A stretch of 64,000 bases of DNA from Brevibacillus sp. JNUCC-41 (GCF_014844095.1 NZ_CP062163.1:1488001-1552000), one strand, 5' to 3'; positions 45,024 through 54,314 are shown, counted from the first letter of the stretch. A program made the numbers and translations. The notes: generated from the sequence alone by a model not told the origin.

Positions 45024-45512
45024 TTATGCTTTGGAATCAAACATTCCCATGCCGATTTTCGCCGTTTTCCTAACCGAATCCCCGTAATTCAGATTCTGGT
45101 TCCGCGGCCTCAGAATATCCAAAGAGACATTGATGAATTGAAGGGACTGATAGATCAATTGCTGATTTAAACCGTTCCTCTCCTTCAGCTTTGCCACTTC
45201 ACCAATCAATTCCGCTTTTAGCATTTCAAGGACTTCCGTTTCTTCAGGTCCTGTCAGCTCCGTCACGGTATGGATGGAGGCAGGCTGTCCCACCGTTCCA
45301 TTGGCTGCAATGAATTCCCCGACTGCCCTTTCCCTTTCCTTATCCGTTTGACTGATGGCTTTAATATGCTTTTGTTCCGAAATCAGCAGGGCAGTAATCG
45401 CCTCGGTATCATTTGCTTTCAAAATGGCCGTTTTCTTTATCGCCAATTGATTGAAGCTTTTATGAAGCTTGATCAATTTTTCAAGCGATCCGATGATATT
45501 CCGTGCAGACAT
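45024..45512 (-). CDS. flgN: FlgN (YvyG), chaperone for FlgK/FlgL
   Basis: The 162-aa helical protein (MSARNIIGSLEKLIKLHKSF) has the FlgN fold expected of the export chaperone for junction proteins FlgK and FlgL. Its place, flgM-flgN-flgK-flgL, supports this. The ATG at 45512 is preceded by GGAGG and gives nearly the B. subtilis YvyG length (160 aa). An in-frame ATG at 45572 would add 20 residues that read through the ribosome-binding site. Confidence 0.88.
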   Translation of the reverse strand: MSARNIIGSLEKLIKLHKSFNQLAIKKTAILKANDTEAITALLISEQKHIKAISQTDKERERAVGEFIAANGTVGQPASIHTVTELTGPEETEVLEMLKAELIGEVAKLKERNGLNQQLIYQSLQFINVSLDILRPRNQNLNYGDSVRKTAKIGMGMFDSKA

Positions 45513-45589
45513 TTTCCTGCCTCCTCCGCTCATAAATGAAGGACGGAAAATGGCTCCGTCCACTTCATTCAAGCTTTTTCATTGAAAAT

Positions 45590-45853
45590 TCATTTCCGGT
45601 AAAAGTCGATAAGACCCTTAGCCGTTGCCTGTGCATTCAATTTATAATTTCCTTTTTCAACTTGGATTTTCAATTCTTCCACTTTTGCTTGCCTTGCAGC
45701 AAGAATCGGGGATGATTGCTGCATTTCTTTTGCCGCTGAAGAAATTTCAACTTTATCCGAGGATTTGGCCTTGGATTCTTGGATATTCCCCGTTTTATTG
45801 GCTTGTAGTTTATAAGGGTTAACACCTGTCATACCGACGTTATTGATTTTCAT
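45590..45853 (-). CDS. flgM: FlgM, anti-sigma-D factor
   Basis: The 87-aa protein (MKINNVGMTGVNPYKLQ..., ESKAKSSDKVEISSAAKEMQ, VEKGNYKLNAQATAKGLIDF) binds and inhibits sigma-D until the hook is complete. The C-terminal helix region is the sigma-binding part. A sigma-D-like promoter about 100 bases upstream suggests autoregulation with the late flagellar operon. GGAGAGGA precedes the ATG. Confidence 0.95.
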   Translation of the reverse strand: MKINNVGMTGVNPYKLQANKTGNIQESKAKSSDKVEISSAAKEMQQSSPILAARQAKVEELKIQVEKGNYKLNAQATAKGLIDFYRK

Positions 45854-45951
45854 ATTCCAGATCCTCTCCTTCGGTCGATTTTATAAATCCCATTATGCTG
45901 ATTCCTAACACATGAAAATGGCTCTGGACTGTGTTGTTCTCCCTATCTTTA

Positions 45952-45977
45952 TTATCGACAAGGATTGGATTTCTTTA
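45952..45977 (-). promoter_or_regulatory. Sigma-D-like promoter upstream of flgM
   Basis: Minus-strand TAAA, 14-base spacer, GTCGATAA. The -10 has the same GTCGATA core as the hag promoter; the spacer is one base short. Confidence 0.6.
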
Positions 45978-46069
45978 ATTGTTTCCTGTATCTTTCCTTC
46001 GACACCCATTGTCGAATATTGTTCTCAATATCGAATATTTTAACAAATACCTCAACACGTTTCCATGAT

Positions 46070-46489
46070 TTATCCTTTTTGATCATCCTTCATGTAGTAC
46101 GTGTTTTTTTTATCATTTCCTTGAATTTCAGTCAGGCGCTTTTCCTCATTTTCAAATGCCTGCAAATCCGATCGCAGTGAATCGCCGCATTTGCCGCATA
46201 ACCTTCCGCTCTTGATATTAGCGCCGCACCTTTCACATGGAATTCCCAGATTGGGAAACTGCGAAACCCTCAGCTTTCCAATTCTTACAAATTTGATTAT
46301 TAATGTTTCTTCAACGCCGGTGTCCTTGACCACCTGCATCATGGACGCCGTTCTATTTATTTTCTTGCGAATATATGCATATACTTTATCATATTGGGCT
46401 TCTTCTTCTTTATAACAGGCATCGCATACATCCCGGAATTTCGTCATAACGAATAACGAATTACAGCTTGGACAGTTGAATACTTCCAT
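46070..46489 (-). CDS. yvyF: YvyF, zinc-finger flagellar operon protein
   Basis: The 139-aa protein has two Cys knuckle pairs: CPSC...CDAC at the N-terminus and CERC...CGKC near residue 95-115, flanking a helical MerR/winged-helix-like middle (MQVVKDTGVEETLIIKFVRI). It matches the Bacillus YvyF family found between comFC and flgM, thought to be a regulator of flagellar genes. GGAGGGG lies just before the ATG. Function is inferred from context. Confidence 0.88.
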   Translation of the reverse strand: MEVFNCPSCNSLFVMTKFRDVCDACYKEEEAQYDKVYAYIRKKINRTASMMQVVKDTGVEETLIIKFVRIGKLRVSQFPNLGIPCERCGANIKSGRLCGKCGDSLRSDLQAFENEEKRLTEIQGNDKKNTYYMKDDQKG

Positions 46490-46585
46490 CGAGGCCCCTC
46501 CTTCACCATCACAGCGATTATTCTTTAGTGTATATATCGAATAATCCCGGCGATACTTTAGGGATGTTCATTAAAATAAGCTGTT

Positions 46586-47278
46586 TCACCTAGCCAGGGT
46601 GATGGATGATACTTCTTTGGCCCCAGCCGTTATCAATGCTTTCGCTGCATGCCTAAGCGTTGTGCCTGTCGTGTAAATGTCATCGATGATCAATATAGAT
46701 TTACGCTCCAGCAAATCAGATTGCATGACCTGAAAAACCTGCGGTAATGAGATTCTCTCTTGCCGTGATTTCTTTGATTGTTTTTCCGTATGGATTCTCG
46801 TCAAGGTCTCAACGGTTTGAAGTCCAATGAGATCTGCCAAAGCCTGCCCTTGGTTGAATCCCCGCTCCTTAAGCCGTTCATGACTAAGCGGGATGGCCGT
46901 TACCAGGTCAAATTCCATTTCCTTTAACCTTTCTTTCAAAAAAGGGGCGAAAACCTCAGCTAATGCATAATCCCCCCGGTACTTATATTTAGCAATAATA
47001 TCTTTTAAGCATTCATTATAATGAAATAGCGATATGTTCTTCGACAAATAGCCTCCCCACTCCACATCCCTTTCCCATCTTGAACAATCCAGACAGAGGT
47101 CACCGGTCCTATATTCCCTGTCCAACTCCCTTGAGCACATTGTACATGTGTCCCCGGTGATCCTATTAAGTTTCCCCTCACATCCTTCGCAGATTGCCCT
47201 TGCCTCGGCCCGCTTAAGCAAGCTCCTCCATGTGAAAGCCGGCTTCATTCCCTCATCACAAACAAGACATCTATTCAT
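46586..47278 (-). CDS. comFC: ComFC, phosphoribosyltransferase-like competence protein
   Basis: The 230-aa protein has an N-terminal four-Cys zinc finger (CLVCDEG, CEGC; CTMC, CLDC) and a PRTase domain with the PRPP loop SILIIDDIYTTGTTLRHAAK. ComFC (GntX family) is needed for DNA uptake or processing in transformation and interacts with ComFA. It overlaps comFA by 8 bases. B. subtilis has comFB between the two; here it is absent. Confidence 0.92.
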   Translation of the reverse strand: MNRCLVCDEGMKPAFTWRSLLKRAEARAICEGCEGKLNRITGDTCTMCSRELDREYRTGDLCLDCSRWERDVEWGGYLSKNISLFHYNECLKDIIAKYKYRGDYALAEVFAPFLKERLKEMEFDLVTAIPLSHERLKERGFNQGQALADLIGLQTVETLTRIHTEKQSKKSRQERISLPQVFQVMQSDLLERKSILIIDDIYTTGTTLRHAAKALITAGAKEVSSITLAR

Positions 47279-48671
47279 CGAGCAGCCCCCTTTTCATGGC
47301 ATCTTTATTCATCATTTGTATATGGTGAACCGCCTCGACCATCGCTTCACTTTTACCGTAATGAAAAAAGGTGATCGTCCCGGCAGGGTTAGCAAAGCTC
47401 CTCCCTACCCTGCCGGCAATCTGGACGAGGGCACTTTCAGAAAACACTTCATGTTCAGCACCGATCACGGCTACTTCCAACCGATCAATTGTCACGCCGC
47501 GTTCTAGGATGGTCGTTGTCAGTAATCCTGGAATCATTCCATTCCTTAGTGCCATTACCCTTTCCTTTCGATCAGGGTGCCGGGAGTGGACAATCGATAA
47601 TTTTGGGGACAGTCTTTGGAACAGCGGAATGGCCTGCTCCATCACTTGAATGCTTGGAAAAAACAATAGGAAGGGGATATGCTGCTTAAGGCGTTCACTT
47701 ACCCATCCGGTGATTGCGGGGGGAATCTTTTGTTGAAGGAATAGTTTTTGCCAATTGCCGGTCCACTTCATTCCAGGGACAGGAATTGGCTGACGATGAT
47801 AACGGGCCGGGATTATGACGGCTTTCAATTTACCGCTTCGGTATAGCCGCTTCATTCGTTTCGAGGGTGTGGCGGTCAAATAGATGGTTGCCGCAGAATC
47901 CTTTTTCGATTTATTAACCGCATAATGCAGAGAATCGTCAATGGAGTAGGGAAACGCGTCGACTTCATCAACGATGATGACATCGAAAGCTTCAATAAAA
48001 CGGAAAAGCTGATGTGTCGTGGCAACGGTCAGCGGCGAAAAGCCATGTCTATCTGCACTGCCGGCATAAAGGGGCGTGACGTCAATGGCAGGAAAGGCTT
48101 TTTTTAACCTTGGGGAGAGTTCGAGAACGACATCGGTCCGCGGTGTTGCCAAACAAATCCGTTTCCCGGCATGCAACGCTGCCTCAATCGCTGGAAATAA
48201 GACCTCCGTCTTCCCTGCCCCGCATACGGCCCATACCAGGAATTCATCTTTTCCGTTCACGGCTTCAACGACACAGTCGGAGGCATTCTGTTGACCTGCC
48301 GATAAAGTGCCTGCCCACCTCATCACATTGTCAGGAATCGCAAACTGAATGCAGGGCCCGGTCCACCTATAAAGCTTTGCACATTCACTGACCCGTCCCA
48401 TCATGACGCATGAGCGGCAGTAGGTGCAATCTTGCTTGCAAATCTTGCAAGGGAATGTATAAAACAACGTTTGGTCTTTGTTACCGCAGCGTACACAATT
48501 ATAACTGCCGTTCCCCGATTGCACGCCGCAAGTTTCCGAGACATACCCATTCTTGAGGTGCTCTGCGAGGAGTTCTTGGGAGAAGGGGATTTCGAAGGCC
48601 AAAAGGTGTTTTCCGGTGAGATGGTTCTGAAGTTCCAGGGAATAAGGGGGGGAAATGCTCATGTTTACCAA
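47271..48671 (-). CDS. comFA: ComFA, DEAD-box-like DNA uptake ATPase
   Basis: The 466-aa helicase-like ATPase is thought to drive transforming single-stranded DNA inward through ComEC. An N-terminal zinc finger has CVRCGNK, CKICKQDC and CRSC; Walker A is VCGAGKTE; motif II is IIVDEVDAF; and motif VI is VQIAGRVGRS. The unusual TTG start at 48671 is supported by a perfect AGGAGG (48679-48684) 7 bases upstream; the ATG at 48662 is 16 bases from it. Two direct repeats of CTTTTTACTCC lie upstream. Confidence 0.92.
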   Translation of the reverse strand: MVNMSISPPYSLELQNHLTGKHLLAFEIPFSQELLAEHLKNGYVSETCGVQSGNGSYNCVRCGNKDQTLFYTFPCKICKQDCTYCRSCVMMGRVSECAKLYRWTGPCIQFAIPDNVMRWAGTLSAGQQNASDCVVEAVNGKDEFLVWAVCGAGKTEVLFPAIEAALHAGKRICLATPRTDVVLELSPRLKKAFPAIDVTPLYAGSADRHGFSPLTVATTHQLFRFIEAFDVIIVDEVDAFPYSIDDSLHYAVNKSKKDSAATIYLTATPSKRMKRLYRSGKLKAVIIPARYHRQPIPVPGMKWTGNWQKLFLQQKIPPAITGWVSERLKQHIPFLLFFPSIQVMEQAIPLFQRLSPKLSIVHSRHPDRKERVMALRNGMIPGLLTTTILERGVTIDRLEVAVIGAEHEVFSESALVQIAGRVGRSFANPAGTITFFHYGKSEAMVEAVHHIQMMNKDAMKRGLLDE

Positions 48672-48718
48672 ATTGCAACCTCCTTTTCTTAATAAATTAC
48701 ACTCCCCCTTATCATTCG

Positions 48719-48747
48719 CTTTTTACTCCCGGATTCCTTTTTACTCC
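48719..48747. repeat. Direct repeat upstream of comFA
   Basis: CTTTTTACTCC occurs at 48719-48729 and again at 48737-48747, an 18-base period, 50-75 bases before the comFA start. Minus-strand sense is GGAGTAAAAAG. The function is unknown. Confidence 0.5.
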
Positions 48748-48749
48748 AT

Positions 48750-48781
48750 GAAAAAACGCCTTTCACTTAGTAAAGGCGTCA
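48750..48781 (-). terminator. Terminator downstream of the DegV gene
   Basis: Minus-strand ACGCCTTT...AAAGGCGT followed by six T, just after the stop at 48786. Confidence 0.85.
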
Positions 48782-48785
48782 CAGC

Positions 48786-49628
48786 TTAAATTTTATACCA
48801 GCCCATCCCCATTGAACCTTCTCCCAGATGCGTTCCGATTACCGGACCGAAATAGCTGATGTCGAACTCGACATTTGGGAACCGGGCTTCAAGTTCGGCT
48901 TTCCAGTCTTTAGCCTCACTTTCCCTTTTTGCATGAATGATGACGGCTTTATACTTCTCGCCGATTGCCGCGTCTTCCCCAAGTAAATCGGCAATCCGTT
49001 TCATCGCTTTTTTTCTTGTACGGATTTTTTCGAACGGGACGATGACTTTATCAACAAAATGCAGGACAGGCTTCACTTGAAGCAGGCTGCCAATCAACGC
49101 TTGGGCACTGCTTAAGCGTCCGCCGCGCTGCAGATGGGATAGGTCATCTGCCATGAAGTACGCCCTTACCGATGGTTTCATTTCTTCGAGCCTTGCCATG
49201 ATTTCTTCTGCACCTTTACCATCAAGTGCCATCTTTGCCGCCTCGATCACGTAAAACCCCTGTACCATGCAGCTGATTTCCGAATCAAAGGCATGAACCC
49301 TAATCCCTTCCACCATTTCACCCGCAGATACCGCTCCTTGATACGTTCCGCTGATGCCGCTCGATAAATGAATGGAAATAACATCATCATATTCTTTTTG
49401 CAGTTCCTCGAACTTCTCGACAAACTTCCCGATTGGCGGCTGTGAAGTGGTCGGCAATTTCTCCTGCATCTTTACTTCCTCATAAAACTCATCCGCAGTT
49501 ATATCAACTTCCTCCCGGTAAGCTTCATTGGAAAAAATGACATTAAGCGGCATCATATGTATATGTAAACGATCACGTATTTCCTTAGGTATATATGCAG
49601 TGCTATCTGTTACGACTGCGGTTTTCAT
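48786..49628 (-). CDS. yviA: DegV-family fatty-acid-binding protein (YviA)
   Basis: The 280-aa two-domain protein has the DegV signature VVTDSTAYIPKE at the N-terminus, TSQPPIGKF with the ligand-binding Thr-Ser and HLSSGISGTYQ, and GGRLSSAQALIGSLLQVKPV in the second half. Such proteins bind one fatty acid; some, such as staphylococcal FakB, present it to the kinase FakA. The gene lies next to degU as in B. subtilis but has its own terminator. The link with DegSU signalling is positional only. Confidence 0.9.
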   Translation of the reverse strand: MKTAVVTDSTAYIPKEIRDRLHIHMMPLNVIFSNEAYREEVDITADEFYEEVKMQEKLPTTSQPPIGKFVEKFEELQKEYDDVISIHLSSGISGTYQGAVSAGEMVEGIRVHAFDSEISCMVQGFYVIEAAKMALDGKGAEEIMARLEEMKPSVRAYFMADDLSHLQRGGRLSSAQALIGSLLQVKPVLHFVDKVIVPFEKIRTRKKAMKRIADLLGEDAAIGEKYKAVIIHAKRESEAKDWKAELEARFPNVEFDISYFGPVIGTHLGEGSMGMGWYKI

Positions 49629-49751
49629 AATAGTACCATCCTTATAAAAATTTACTCTGTATCATATTCACCATTCTATCTGAAAATACCTTTATTTGCA
49701 TTAATAGCTTTCTGCATTATGAAACCAAGAATATGAATCAGTTATCCACCC

Positions 49752-49800
49752 AAAAAAATCCGGCCCTTCAGCACGCATTGCGGTATCTGAAGAGCCGGAC
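49752..49800 (-). terminator. Terminator of the degS-degU operon
   Basis: Minus-strand TCCGGCTCTTCAG...CTGAAGGGCCGGA followed by seven T. Confidence 0.92.
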
Positions 49801-49816
49801 TTATCGAACGCTTTAA

Positions 49817-50500
49817 TTACTTCACTTCCACCCAGCCATTTTTAATAGCTAGGACAACCGCTTGTGTACGGTCATTCACATTCATCTTCTGTAGAATGTT
49901 ACTCACATGGTTCTTGACTGTCTTTTCACTGATATATAGAGTTTCTCCGATAGCCCGGTTGCTTTTCCCGTCCGCTAAAAGTTGAAGCACTTCACATTCC
50001 CGTCGAGTCAATAGGTGAAGAGGCCTCCTGATTTCTATCGTATGTACGGAATCACGATCAGCACCCTCTTCAGCTGCTAAGCGGCGATATTCTTTAACTA
50101 AATTATGAGTCACCTTCGGATGAAGGTATGAGCCGCCTTCAGCGACTACACGCACAGCATCAATCAACGCATCTGCGTCCATTTCTTTCAAAAGATAACC
50201 TTGTGCTCCTGTTTTCAATGCATGCTGCACGTAGTTTTCATCATCATGAATGGAAAGGATGATGACTTTTGTTTCAGGGTAACGGTTCACGAGCATTTTT
50301 GTGGCTTCGACCCCATTCATGGTCGGCATGTTGATATCCATGATAACAACATCAGGTTTATGTGTTTCAACGAGGTCCATCGCTTCGCTTCCGTCATCAC
50401 CCTCGGCAACAACATCAAAGGATGATTCAAAATCTAATATGCGCTTTACGCCTTCACGGAAAAGCTGATGGTCATCGATAATGATGATACTAGTCTTCAA
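49817..50500 (-). CDS. degU: DegU, response regulator
   Basis: The 227-aa NarL-type regulator has an N-terminal receiver domain with acidic pocket Asp9-Asp10 and phospho-acceptor Asp55 in [13 protein letters not shown], and Lys in LLKEMDAD. The C-terminal LuxR-type HTH (about 163-225) contains [20 protein letters not shown] and [18 protein letters not shown]. DegU controls exoenzymes, competence, swarming and biofilm depending on phosphorylation level. It follows degS by about 40 bases. Confidence 0.97.
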   Translation of the reverse strand: MKTSIIIIDDHQLFREGVKRILDFESSFDVVAEGDDGSEAMDLVETHKPDVVIMDINMPTMNGVEATKMLVNRYPETKVIILSIHDDENYVQHALKTGAQGYLLKEMDADALIDAVRVVAEGGSYLHPKVTHNLVKEYRRLAAEEGADRDSVHTIEIRRPLHLLTRRECEVLQLLADGKSNRAIGETLYISEKTVKNHVSNILQKMNVNDRTQAVVLAIKNGWVEVK

Positions 50501-50540
50501 CGGCTTCTTCCTCCTAGTTTCTATTTAATATGTCTATTCT

Positions 50541-51689
50541 CTATAATTTATCATGGTAGGGAACTTGTATAAATACCAAAGTGCCTGCCCCCGGTTGTGA
50601 ATCGATCGTCATTTCACCCTCCAGCAGCTCGACCCTTTCCCTCATTCCTACCAAGCCAAATGAACCTTCTTTTTGAATCGAAGAGTCAAACCCCTTTCCA
50701 TCATCTTTGACGACGACGGTTACCATCTCCTTGGAAATGGACAGTTTAACTTGAATCTGTTTGGGGTCCGCATGCTTCAATGAATTTTGTACAGCCTCTT
50801 GGACCAGCCTGAATAATGCGACCTCCATATCGGAAGGAAGCCTTTTGACCTGTCCAAGGTTGACGAAATTCAGGTTCACGCCATTATTATAGTCTTCGGT
50901 CGTTTGCAGGTACTTTCTGAGGGTAGGTACAAGGCCTAAATCATCAAGCGCCATAGGGCGAAGGTCATAAATGATCCTGCGCACTTCATATAAAGCATTC
51001 CTTACCATGACCTTTAAACTGCGGATTTCCACTAACGCTTCATCAGGGCCTCTCTCCCGCTGCACTCGTTCTATCAAGTCTGAGCGCATCATGACGTTTG
51101 CCAGCATTTGCGCAGGACCATCATGAATTTCTCGTGAGAGCTTTTTACGTTCCTGCTCCTGGGCTTCGATTATTTTCAGGCCGAAGTCCTGTTTTCGTTT
51201 CGCTTCTTGAAGGGCTTCCCCCACAAATTTAAGATCCTGTGTCAAATAATTCTGCACTACCGATATTTGCGAAACGAGATGCACCGCTTTATCGATCGTC
51301 TGCTGAAGACCCCTTAACCTTAACTCAAGCTCATCCCGGCGATTACGGAGCTCTTTCTCCAATTGCCGGTTAATTTGTAAATCGACTTGCAGCTTATGTG
51401 CCCTTTCATAAGCATCGCGCACCTGTTCTTCAGAAAAATGGTTGAAGTGCATACTGACTTCTGAAAGCCTTTTTCGAGCAAACCTGGCTTTCGAATCCAA
51501 TGCATCGCTGTCGGTTATCACAATGGCAACCCTGATTTTCACATCATCAAGCTCTTTTGATAATGACTCGAAATCCTTTCGGCATTGTTCGCCGATATCA
51601 AAGACCTCATCCTTACTCTCACTAACAGTGCTCACCATTGTTTCTAAGATCTTGTCCAATGCTTTAGCATCAACCTTTTTTATGGACAT
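50541..51689 (-). CDS. degS: DegS, sensor histidine kinase
   Basis: The 382-aa soluble HisKA_3-type kinase has an N-terminal coiled-coil sensor region (about 25-180), the phospho-acceptor His189 in LSREIHDGPAQML (same number as in B. subtilis) and the ATPase domain with NSLKHADPKQI and DDGKGFD. The ATG at 51689 has GGAGGG 6 bases upstream; a frame extension to 51725 adds 12 residues. No membrane segment is present, as usual. An extended -10 promoter lies upstream at 51836-51828. Confidence 0.96.
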   Translation of the reverse strand: MSIKKVDAKALDKILETMVSTVSESKDEVFDIGEQCRKDFESLSKELDDVKIRVAIVITDSDALDSKARFARKRLSEVSMHFNHFSEEQVRDAYERAHKLQVDLQINRQLEKELRNRRDELELRLRGLQQTIDKAVHLVSQISVVQNYLTQDLKFVGEALQEAKRKQDFGLKIIEAQEQERKKLSREIHDGPAQMLANVMMRSDLIERVQRERGPDEALVEIRSLKVMVRNALYEVRRIIYDLRPMALDDLGLVPTLRKYLQTTEDYNNGVNLNFVNLGQVKRLPSDMEVALFRLVQEAVQNSLKHADPKQIQVKLSISKEMVTVVVKDDGKGFDSSIQKEGSFGLVGMRERVELLEGEMTIDSQPGAGTLVFIQVPYHDKL

Positions 51690-51827
51690 TAAGATCCCTC
51701 CACTTAAATCAAAAGACTTAAACAATTTATTGTCTTAAAGACTATGTATATGGAAAAAAGTTCTTTCCCTTTTTCATGAATGGCTAAATTTCAGGAAACT
51801 TTTGTATGAAGTAACCTTCATGAACAT

Positions 51828-51836
51828 ATTGTACCA
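51828..51836 (-). promoter_or_regulatory. Extended -10 promoter candidate for degSU
   Basis: Minus-strand TGGTACAAT (TGn plus TACAAT). No clear -35 box is visible. Confidence 0.4.
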
Positions 51837-52240
51837 AAAAAAGATTAAAAATACGTTAATTCCCTTTTATGATTTCCTAAAATGTACCTTTTTACTATAC
51901 ATCTCATATTCCCGGCCATTAAGTCTTCCTATTAAAGGCAGAAAGCTGTTTCTATTATCCTAATACAAAATATCCTTTTCAATCAAATGGGATATTCTGT
52001 TCCATTGATTATCTTATGAAATAGATGCATTTATTAAATGGCAAAATCCCTGAAATGAGAGGACGCGTTAAAGCAAAGCCAGGATAATGGCAAAGAACTC
52101 ATGTTTTTCCTAAAATGTTATTCTTTTAAGAATATATGGCCAGCTAATAACAATAACAGGCAATGAAATTAATTATAACACGTACAGCTTTTTCTTATAT
52201 TAAAGTTTCTTTACACATGCGGTATGTAAATGAATCGTCA

Positions 52241-52269
52241 TTGCCAGTTTTTCCGCAAAGCCTTATAAT
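52241..52269 (+). promoter_or_regulatory. Sigma-A promoter of yvyE
   Basis: TTGCCA (52241-52246), 17-base spacer, perfect TATAAT (52264-52269), 36 bases before the start codon. Confidence 0.75.
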
Positions 52270-52305
52270 AAATCAACTAATAGGAAGTACGAAGGTGGAA
52301 TAGTA

Positions 52306-52941
52306 ATGCTCACTCAATATTTAACGGTGGCAGGCCGCGGCGAACATGAAATCATCATTGAAAAATCCCGTTTTATTTCCCACATCGCCCGAGTTGAAAC
52401 CGAAGATGCCGCACAGGCCTTTATCCAGGAAATCAAGAAAAAGCACAAAGATGCTACACATAATTGTTCCGCTTATATGATCGGGGAACAAAATCAAATC
52501 CAAAAAGCCCTCGACGATGGGGAACCTAGCGGAACGGCAGGCGTCCCTATCCTGGAAGTACTTAAGAAAAAAGAACTGAAAGACACCGCTGTTGTTGTCA
52601 CACGATATTTTGGCGGCATCAAACTTGGTGCTGGCGGTCTCATTCGCGCTTACAGCAAAGCGACTTCAGAAGGAATAAATACCACTGGTGTGGTCGTAAG
52701 AAAACTAATGCGGGTCATTTCGACAACCGTCGAATATACCTGGCTTGGGAAATTGGAAAACGAATTGCGATCTTCCATTTATCAAATAAAGGAAATTCAG
52801 TACCTTGATCAGGTCAATATCCTTGTATATGTCGAGGAAACACAAAAAGAGACATATACCGCATGGATTACAGAGCTGACAAATGGTCAAGGCCATATCA
52901 CTGAGGAAGAAATGATTTATCTGGAAGAGGAATTCGCCTGA
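52306..52941 (+). CDS. yvyE: YvyE, YigZ/IMPACT-family protein
   Basis: The 211-aa protein has an N-terminal UPF0029/IMPACT domain (EIIIEKSRFISHIARVETED, DDGEPSGTAGVPILEVLKKK, VVVTRYFGGIKLGAGGLIRA) and a C-terminal DUF1949 ferredoxin-like domain. Bacterial YigZ proteins are proposed to bind RNA or ribosomes; the cellular role is not settled. GAAGGTGG lies about 8 bases upstream. Placement divergent from degS matches B. subtilis. Confidence 0.92.
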   Translation: MLTQYLTVAGRGEHEIIIEKSRFISHIARVETEDAAQAFIQEIKKKHKDATHNCSAYMIGEQNQIQKALDDGEPSGTAGVPILEVLKKKELKDTAVVVTRYFGGIKLGAGGLIRAYSKATSEGINTTGVVVRKLMRVISTTVEYTWLGKLENELRSSIYQIKEIQYLDQVNILVYVEETQKETYTAWITELTNGQGHITEEEMIYLEEEFA

Positions 52942-53119
52942 TAAACTACTGCATATTTTTCCTTTTTTATGCTGTAATATAATTGAAAAGAAATATTTAT
53001 TTTACGAAATTATTAAATCATTGTAAAATTAGGTGTGATATATGACGAAATATAAACTGTAGGATTCGAAAAATAGCGATATATGTCTGATATTCGTTAT
53101 TTAAAAGGAGAAGAAAAAG

Positions 53120-54142
53120 ATGTCTACTACTAGGCGTGTTTATAAAATTAAAAAAACTAAGAAAAAAAGGCGAAAGAGGCTTTGGTTGTTGCTTGTTCCC
53201 CTGCTGGTACTTGGTCTGGGAGCTTCTACGTATGCTGCGACCCTGTATATGAAAGCCCAGAACGTATTCAGTGATTCTTATGACCCTGTGGAAGCATCAG
53301 CAAAGCGAAATGCAGCGATCGACCCGCTCGAAGATAATTTCTCTATCCTTTTCATAGGGATCGATGATAGTAAGGACCGTGACTTAAAAGGAAATTCCCG
53401 CTCGGATGCTTTAATTCTGGCTACATTCAATAAAGATCAAAAATCTATAAAACTATTAAGCATTCCACGTGATTCCTATGTGTACGTGCCAGCCAAAGGC
53501 GTAACCACGAAAATCAACGCGGCCCACGCAGCCGGCGGACCAAAGGCGACGATGGACACCGTAGAGGAGTTATTCGATATCCCTGTCGATTATTATGTTC
53601 GCATGAACTTTAACGCTTTCATCGATGTCGTAGACTCATTGGATGGTATCGAAGTAGATGTACCTTATGAAATAAATGAAATCGATTCACATGACAAAAA
53701 GAATGCCATCCATCTTGAAGAAGGATTACAGACCGTTGATGGTGAGGAAGCATTAGCGTTTGCACGGACACGTAAAAAGGATAGTGATATCCAACGCGGT
53801 GAACGTCAGCAGGAAGTCCTAAGGGCCATCATTGCCAAAGCAACCTCTGCCGGATCACTGACGAAATATACAGATGTAATGGAAGCTGTCGGTGACAATA
53901 TGACAACGAACCTTCAATTCTCACAAATGAGAGGTTTCATAAAATATGTAACTACCGATAAAGGACTCAATCTTGAAACCATCAAACTCGAAGGTCAGGA
54001 TTCTACCATTAACGGAACCTATTATTATCAGCTGAACGATACATCAGTAGCGAACACTAAGCTGTTGCTTCAATCCCACTTGAACCTGAGACCGAATGAA
54101 GGCAATCAAACTGAAGCAGTTCAATCACAAATACAAGAATAA
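53120..54142 (+). CDS. tagV: TagV-type LCP ligase (LytR-CpsA-Psr family)
   Basis: The 340-aa membrane protein has a very basic cytoplasmic N-terminus (KIKKTKKKRRKR), one transmembrane helix (LWLLLVPLLVLGLGASTYAA) and an extracytoplasmic LCP domain. The domain has IGIDDSKDRDLKGNSRSDAL, SIPRDSYVYVP and AFARTRKKDSDIQRGERQQE, whose Arg/Asp residues bind polyprenyl pyrophosphate. These enzymes attach wall teichoic acid from its lipid carrier to peptidoglycan. The position between yvyE and tagO is that of B. subtilis yvhJ (tagV). AGGAG precedes the ATG. Confidence 0.9.
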   Translation: MSTTRRVYKIKKTKKKRRKRLWLLLVPLLVLGLGASTYAATLYMKAQNVFSDSYDPVEASAKRNAAIDPLEDNFSILFIGIDDSKDRDLKGNSRSDALILATFNKDQKSIKLLSIPRDSYVYVPAKGVTTKINAAHAAGGPKATMDTVEELFDIPVDYYVRMNFNAFIDVVDSLDGIEVDVPYEINEIDSHDKKNAIHLEEGLQTVDGEEALAFARTRKKDSDIQRGERQQEVLRAIIAKATSAGSLTKYTDVMEAVGDNMTTNLQFSQMRGFIKYVTTDKGLNLETIKLEGQDSTINGTYYYQLNDTSVANTKLLLQSHLNLRPNEGNQTEAVQSQIQE

Positions 54143-54147
54143 CGTGA

Positions 54148-54183
54148 GACCCCCACTCGTCATGAGTGGGGGTTTCCTTTTTA
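54148..54183 (+). terminator. Terminator of tagV
   Basis: ACCCCCACTC pairs with GAGTGGGGGT across a 5-base loop, followed by TTCCTTTTT. Confidence 0.88.
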
Positions 54184-54236
54184 TCTTAACTTATATGAAA
54201 TGACATGCTTAGCAGACAGCCTTCAATACAGCAAAA

Positions 54237-54274
54237 AAAGCCACCAACCGTTTCTTTAAACGATTGGTGGCTTT
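54237..54274 (-). terminator. Terminator of tagO
   Basis: AAAGCCACCAA pairs with TTGGTGGCTTT; the loop contains a second short stem (CGTTT/AAACG). A T run follows on the minus strand. Confidence 0.82.
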
Positions 54275-54314
54275 TATTTATATTAGCTAATCTAGTAATC
54301 TATTTCCAAAACGG

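Larger units (their letters stand above)
51690..52305. other. Divergent control region between degS and yvyE
   Basis: More than 600 AT-rich bases with no credible gene. It contains the degS extended -10, the yvyE promoter, two CCTAAAATGT repeats (around 51876 and 52109) and a self-complementary TATTCTTTTAAGAATA near 52122. A short stretch at 52040-52091 resembles part of a c-di-GMP-I riboswitch but is incomplete. Confidence 0.5.
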
